Source of the DNA: Sitta carolinensis
Taxonomy: Eukaryota > Chordata > Aves > Passeriformes > Sittidae
Assembly (NCBI GenBank): GCA_032173965.1
Contig: JAVUNC010000004.1
Location: forward strand, 28,219,501 to 28,283,500
DNA: 64,000 nt
Reading direction: 5' to 3'
Shown here: piece by piece, positions 63,501 to 64,000 of the stretch
How the letters are laid out: the number at the start of each line of letters is the position of its first letter
Numbering within the stretch: the stretch's first letter is position 1
Made by a program: the position numbers and the translations under genes
Notes under the pieces: generated by a model
The model's database searches: none
What the model saw: only the letters and a program-made list of their open reading frames with translations
What the model was told of the DNA's origin: nothing

Positions 63501-63814
63501 TGTTTCATACAAAGTTGTACTACCTGATTATATATGCAAAAATTAAAAATCTACTATAAAATATGTGTCCTCTTATCAGTGTAATGTATTATTTTGCTAT
63601 GTCATCTCTTCCACTGACACAAAATAGGCTGCAGAACTGCATCTGTAATAGAGAAAAGAAAACTTCCTTAATGTCAGATTAAGGATATGGTAGTTCATAT
63701 CTTTGAAATCATTTTACTTAGTCTTTTATTTGATTGATTTTTCAGAACTTCTTTCAAATCATAAGTAATCTCTTAGATGAAGAAAACAAAGAGAAATGGG
63801 AAGATGCGCAACAG
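18990..63814 (+). CDS. ADGRB3: ADGRB3 (BAI3), nine internal exons, partial gene
   Basis: Adhesion G protein-coupled receptor B3 is a neuronal plasma-membrane receptor. From knowledge of the family, its extracellular region binds C1q-like proteins and acts in synapse formation. Nine exons (18990-19100, 24289-24450, 31533-31697, 34468-34632, 35454-35618, 42218-42319, 42887-42993, 57812-58006, 63746-63814) join without a frame break into 1241 bp. The order is post-CUB linker, four TSP1 repeats, hormone-receptor motif, start of GAIN. The encoded residues match my memory of mammalian ADGRB3 almost throughout, including diagnostic stretches such as [11 protein letters not shown] and [15 protein letters not shown]1 and ADGRB2 differ in these linkers, and ADGRB1 has five TSRs. 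The span starts and ends inside the gene: the 5' exons (signal peptide, CUB) and the 3' exons (GPS, seven helices, tail) are outside. No stop or frameshift was seen in any exon. Confidence 0.96.
19101..24288 (+). other. ADGRB3 intron between linker exon and TSR1
   Basis: A 5.2-kb intron of AT-rich unique sequence. I recognise no LINE, LTR or RNA gene in it. It has short homopolymer runs (A at 22171-22186, T at 22813-22830, A at 24219-24233) and one small hairpin at 23390-23410. Confidence 0.85.
24289..24450 (+). CDS. ADGRB3: ADGRB3 exon: thrombospondin type 1 repeat 1
   Basis: This 162-bp, phase 1-1 exon follows the acceptor GAATACAG and ends at TGTCCAG|GTAGTG. It encodes TSR1 of the receptor, starting [13 protein letters not shown]. 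All six TSR cysteines are present. It has a WxxW C-mannosylation motif (WAQW) and the CSVTCGQG O-fucosylation consensus. A likely N-glycosylation sequon, NNT, lies near the last cysteine. Mammalian ADGRB3 has WSQW here as I recall it, so the Ala is a mild substitution outside the key positions. A 15-bp A run ends about 55 bp upstream of the exon. Confidence 0.97.
26065..26118 (+). repeat. Long A tract, A35-C-A18
   Basis: Thirty-five A, one C, then eighteen A, after a short A-rich lead-in containing AATAAA. No retrocopied sequence was recognised upstream, so I call it a simple repeat. Confidence 0.95.
27634..28250 (-). mobile_element. CR1 LINE, ORF2 reverse-transcriptase remnant
   Basis: On the minus strand this reads as the C-terminal part of CR1 ORF2 and the start of the 3' region. 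[11 protein letters not shown] corresponds to the usual FADDTKL reverse-transcriptase active-site motif, with the first catalytic Asp kept and the second changed to Asn. After it come [20 protein letters not shown] and [16 protein letters not shown], typical CR1 sequence. The frame is broken between these pieces (two overlapping frames at 28083-28268 and 27793-28092), and internal segments are missing. The copy ends before the tail, so both ends are truncated. It is not functional. Confidence 0.9.
31533..31697 (+). CDS. ADGRB3: ADGRB3 exon: thrombospondin type 1 repeat 2
   Basis: This 165-bp, phase 1-1 exon follows the acceptor GGTTTGTTGCAG and ends at TGCCCTG|GTGAGC. It encodes TSR2, starting [19 protein letters not shown]. 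Six cysteines, overlapping WxxW motifs (WEEW, WSPW) and the CSFTCGRG O-fucosylation consensus are intact. The middle of the repeat ([17 protein letters not shown]) differs at a few positions from the mammalian sequence as I recall it, all conservative. A second open frame over the same stretch at 31524-31757 is a +1 shadow. The minus-strand open frame at 31408-31737 is also a shadow. Confidence 0.97.
31698..34467 (+). other. ADGRB3 intron between TSR2 and TSR3
   Basis: A 2.8-kb intron. The first 2.6 kb is ordinary AT-rich sequence without recognisable repeats. The last roughly 90 bases, from 34380, switch abruptly to GC- and CpG-rich sequence running into the TSR3 exon. Confidence 0.85.
34468..34632 (+). 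CDS. ADGRB3: ADGRB3 exon: thrombospondin type 1 repeat 3
   Basis: This 165-bp, phase 1-1 exon is preceded by GCGGCCGCGGCAG and ends at TGCACCG|GTGAGT. It encodes TSR3, starting [18 protein letters not shown]. Six cysteines, WQEW and WSSW motifs and CSVTCSNG (fits CxxTCxxG) are present. An N-glycosylation sequon (NGT) lies inside that loop. The exon is very GC- and CpG-rich, with third positions mostly G or C, unlike the other eight exons. The acceptor is unusual: the pyrimidine tract (CCATCTCTTTT) is separated from the AG by a GC-rich stretch containing a NotI site. The protein is normal, so the base bias does not reflect decay. The open frame runs in frame upstream to an ATG at 34341. Confidence 0.96.
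34650..34689 (+). other. Candidate G-quadruplex downstream of the TSR3 donor
   Basis: Seven runs of three or four G (34650, 34655, 34659, 34668, 34673, 34677 and 34687) are separated by loops of one to seven bases on the coding strand, hence also in the pre-mRNA. It starts 17 bases after the splice donor. The pattern meets the standard G3N1-7 rule; folding is not shown. Confidence 0.65.
34737..34952 (+). mobile_element. CR1 LINE, 3' end, in the short TSR3-TSR4 intron
   Basis: The sequence matches a CR1 3' end: AACAGGCTGCCCAGGAGGCT, TCTGGAGACATTCAAAACCC, GGATGATCTCCAGAGGTCCC, then a final GTGATTCTGTGAG. This belongs to the CR1 subfamilies with an ATTCTGTGA tail, different from the ATTCTATG copies at 10203 and 50272. 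It fills about a quarter of the 821-bp intron. Confidence 0.9.
35454..35618 (+). CDS. ADGRB3: ADGRB3 exon: thrombospondin type 1 repeat 4
   Basis: This 165-bp, phase 1-1 exon follows the acceptor TTTTTCCAAACAG and ends at TGTCCTG|GTGAGA. It encodes TSR4, starting [18 protein letters not shown]. Six cysteines are present, with two WxxW motifs (WNQW, WGHW) and CSKSCDGG as the O-fucosylation consensus. The stretch [15 protein letters not shown] differs slightly from the mammalian form as I recall it. It is only 821 bp from the TSR3 exon, the second shortest intron gap in the window. Base composition is close to average, in contrast to TSR3. Confidence 0.96.
35619..42217 (+). other. ADGRB3 intron between TSR4 and HRM
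   Basis: A 6.6-kb intron. It holds the short solo LTR at 37961-38193 and a small GAAT repeat near 36091-36109. The stretch 39430-40160 is somewhat less AT-rich but I cannot assign it. Confidence 0.85.
37961..38193 (-). mobile_element. Short solo LTR of an endogenous retrovirus
   Basis: A 233-bp block with LTR anatomy on the minus strand. It begins TGGCTAAGCAG and ends CTCACAGACA. An AATAAA signal lies at 38023-38028, a TTAAAAAGG TATA-like box about 20 bases before it, and a CT-rich R region (CAGCTCTCCTTTGC) after it. The flanks AAGTAC (37955-37960) and AAGTAG (38194-38199) form a six-base duplication with one mismatch. No internal retroviral sequence is adjacent. It is unrelated in sequence to the LTR at 7761, so it is a different family. 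Confidence 0.72.
42218..42319 (+). CDS. ADGRB3: ADGRB3 exon: first half of hormone-receptor motif
   Basis: This 102-bp, phase 1-1 exon follows the acceptor AAATGACAG and ends at GCCACAG|GTACAG. It encodes [20 protein letters not shown] and then a stretch ending CPLNATG. This is the start of the HRM (hormone-binding) domain that precedes the GAIN domain in ADGRB receptors. Two HRM cysteines and the tryptophan of VWKRT are visible, plus an NAT glycosylation sequon. The exon is too short to stand out as an open frame. I placed it by its match to ADGRB3 and by intact AG/GT sites with matching phase on both sides. Confidence 0.95.
42320..42886 (+). other. ADGRB3 intron within the HRM domain
   Basis: A 567-bp intron, the shortest in the window. 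It contains a (TA)n array at 42549-42582 with CA-type flanks and nothing else of note. Confidence 0.9.
42549..42582 (+). repeat. (TA)n microsatellite
   Basis: About seventeen TA units flanked by TG/CA-rich steps (CATCTG before, CACACATAC after). It lies in the 567-bp HRM intron. Confidence 0.95.
42887..42993 (+). CDS. ADGRB3: ADGRB3 exon: second half of hormone-receptor motif
   Basis: This 107-bp exon follows the acceptor TGTCTTACAG and enters in phase 1. It leaves in phase 0 at CATTCA|GTAGGT. It encodes [20 protein letters not shown] and then ends NEYRHLQHS. Two more HRM cysteines (RRC, ARC) complete the motif. This is the only exon here whose length is not a multiple of three, so its loss would shift the frame. 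The donor GTAGGT contains a second GT four bases on. Reading through the intron gives only about 20 more residues before a stop at about 43053. Confidence 0.95.
44713..44765 (-). mobile_element. Possible very old CR1 3' end
   Basis: AAGAATCAGAG followed by AAAGACCTATAAGGTCATTG loosely resembles the reversed CR1 tail (AGAATCA ... AAGACCTCTAAGATCATC). The match is short and could be chance. Confidence 0.35.
47926..47944 (+). repeat. A19 homopolymer
   Basis: An uninterrupted run of nineteen A after AAGGG. No element was recognised upstream. Confidence 0.9.
48537..48559 (+). repeat. A23 homopolymer with GAA lead-out
   Basis: Twenty-three A, preceded by an A-rich stretch with AATATAA and followed by GAAGAAGATG. 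Confidence 0.9.
48954..49345 (-). mobile_element. CR1 LINE fragment
   Basis: In reverse orientation this carries the usual CR1 order: TCTGGCCTTGAACACCTCCA, CTTGTTCCAGTGCCTCACCA, CCCCTTGTCCTGTCACTCCA, then CACTCCAACAGGTCTGTGCC. These are the end of ORF2 and the 3' untranslated region. On the minus strand the remnant reads [20 protein letters not shown], a common CR1 relic. Both ends are truncated. Confidence 0.9.
50272..50570 (+). mobile_element. CR1 LINE, 3' end
   Basis: This reads CTACAACTGCCTGAAAGGAG, then TCTTCTCCCAGGAAACAAGT, TTAGACTAGATATTAGGAAA and TTCTTTCCAACCTAAATAAT, ending in ATTCTATGATCCTATGATCT. This is the CR1 3' end with two tail units, on the plus strand. It is 5'-truncated. 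Confidence 0.9.
56653..56720 (-). mobile_element. CR1 LINE, short diverged 3' end
   Basis: ATCACAGAATCAAGGCTGGA and GAGACTTCCAATTCATCTAG match the reverse complement of a CR1 tail. The copy is old, and its inner border, possibly as far as about 56840, cannot be placed. Confidence 0.65.
57697..57712 (+). repeat. T16 homopolymer upstream of the GAIN exon
   Basis: Sixteen T about 100 bases before the acceptor at 57811. Too far away to be the main pyrimidine tract. Confidence 0.85.
57812..58006 (+). CDS. ADGRB3: ADGRB3 exon: start of GAIN domain
   Basis: This 195-bp, phase 0-0 exon follows the acceptor TTTCATTTGGTACAG and ends at GTTCAG|GTAAGA. It encodes 65 residues beginning [18 protein letters not shown] and including [20 protein letters not shown] and a final SDGVQ. 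This is the first helical part of the GAIN domain (subdomain A), which with the downstream GPS mediates autoproteolysis in adhesion GPCRs. One N-glycosylation sequon (NVT) is present. It lies 14.8 kb after the HRM exon, the longest complete intron in the window. Confidence 0.96.
58007..63745 (+). other. ADGRB3 intron within the GAIN domain
   Basis: A 5.7-kb intron of AT-rich unique sequence with an AAT/ATA-rich tract at 58610-58662. I recognise no interspersed repeat or RNA gene. Confidence 0.85.
58610..58662 (+). repeat. AAT/ATA-rich microsatellite
   Basis: Imperfect AAT and ATA trinucleotide repeats, ending in five regular AAT units. Confidence 0.9.
63746..63814 (+). CDS. ADGRB3: ADGRB3 exon: GAIN domain, short helical exon
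   Basis: This 69-bp, phase 0-0 exon follows the acceptor TTGATTTTTCAG and ends at CAACAG|GTAAGA. It encodes 23 residues, from [14 protein letters not shown] to KEKWEDAQQ, continuing the GAIN subdomain A helices. It is far below the size that an open-frame search would report. I found it by searching for the residues that follow SDGVQ in ADGRB3. Mammalian ADGRB3 has IVSN where this has IISN, as I recall it. It is the last exon in the window. Confidence 0.94.
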
Positions 63815-64000
63815 GTAAGATTTGACAAAATTTAATATATGGTTTCAGAAACCAAATTAAAGATGTACTCTGCTGTAGTTGAAAGGAAATCCTAAGTGAG
63901 ATAATATTTGGGGAAAAAAAATCATCTTTTTCAAAAAGGAGCAATTCCAGGACACACTGGCAAATTCCTTATATTCCAATTATATTTAGAATATAAGTTG
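63815..64000 (+). other. ADGRB3 intron, start only
   Basis: The beginning of the next intron after the donor GTAAGA, cut by the window end. Nothing recognisable is present. Confidence 0.85.

Noticed and set aside
1..64000. Bacterial-type features, CRISPR arrays, tRNA or rRNA genes, microRNA precursors
   Set aside because: The window is vertebrate intron and exon sequence. I saw no cloverleaf with A/B boxes, no spaced direct-repeat array and no convincing long hairpin.

Overview
The window is vertebrate nuclear DNA, almost certainly from a bird. It is mostly AT-rich intron with short, widely spaced exons. Its interspersed repeats are chicken-repeat-1 (CR1) LINE fragments with the avian 3' tail (ATTCTATG or ATTCTGTGA type) and LTR-retrovirus solo LTRs. 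I see no Alu, L1 or B1/B2-type mammalian repeats. Order or species cannot be fixed from this sequence alone.

The only gene I can support is ADGRB3 (BAI3, adhesion G protein-coupled receptor B3), on the + strand. Nine consecutive internal coding exons are present: 18990-19100 (linker after the CUB domain), 24289-24450, 31533-31697, 34468-34632 and 35454-35618 (thrombospondin type 1 repeats 1-4, one exon each), 42218-42319 and 42887-42993 (hormone-receptor motif), and 57812-58006 and 63746-63814 (start of the GAIN domain). They join in frame into 1241 bp, about 414 residues of extracellular domain. All sites are AG/GT and all intron phases are compatible. The first exons (signal peptide, CUB) lie upstream of the window. 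The rest of the GAIN domain, the GPS, the seven-helix region and the tail lie downstream.

Layout: 1-18989 is the end of a large upstream intron. It holds an (AATCT)n array, a T/G-rich tract, a GC-rich 834-bp solo LTR (7761-8594), two CR1 pieces and a possible antisense exon. 19101-34467 carries introns around TSR1 and TSR2, with one 0.6-kb CR1 reverse-transcriptase remnant. 34341-34720 is a sharply GC- and CpG-rich patch centred on the TSR3 exon, unlike everything around it. It is followed by an 821-bp intron holding a CR1. 35619-42217 holds a second, short solo LTR (37961-38193). 42994-57811 is a 14.8-kb intron with several CR1 pieces. 58007-64000 is intron plus the last exon.

I found no new multi-gene system. 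The strongest unexplained signal is the intragenic CpG-rich patch on TSR3. It has an in-frame upstream ATG and a dense G-run motif just after the splice donor, and could be a cryptic promoter or a splicing control element.
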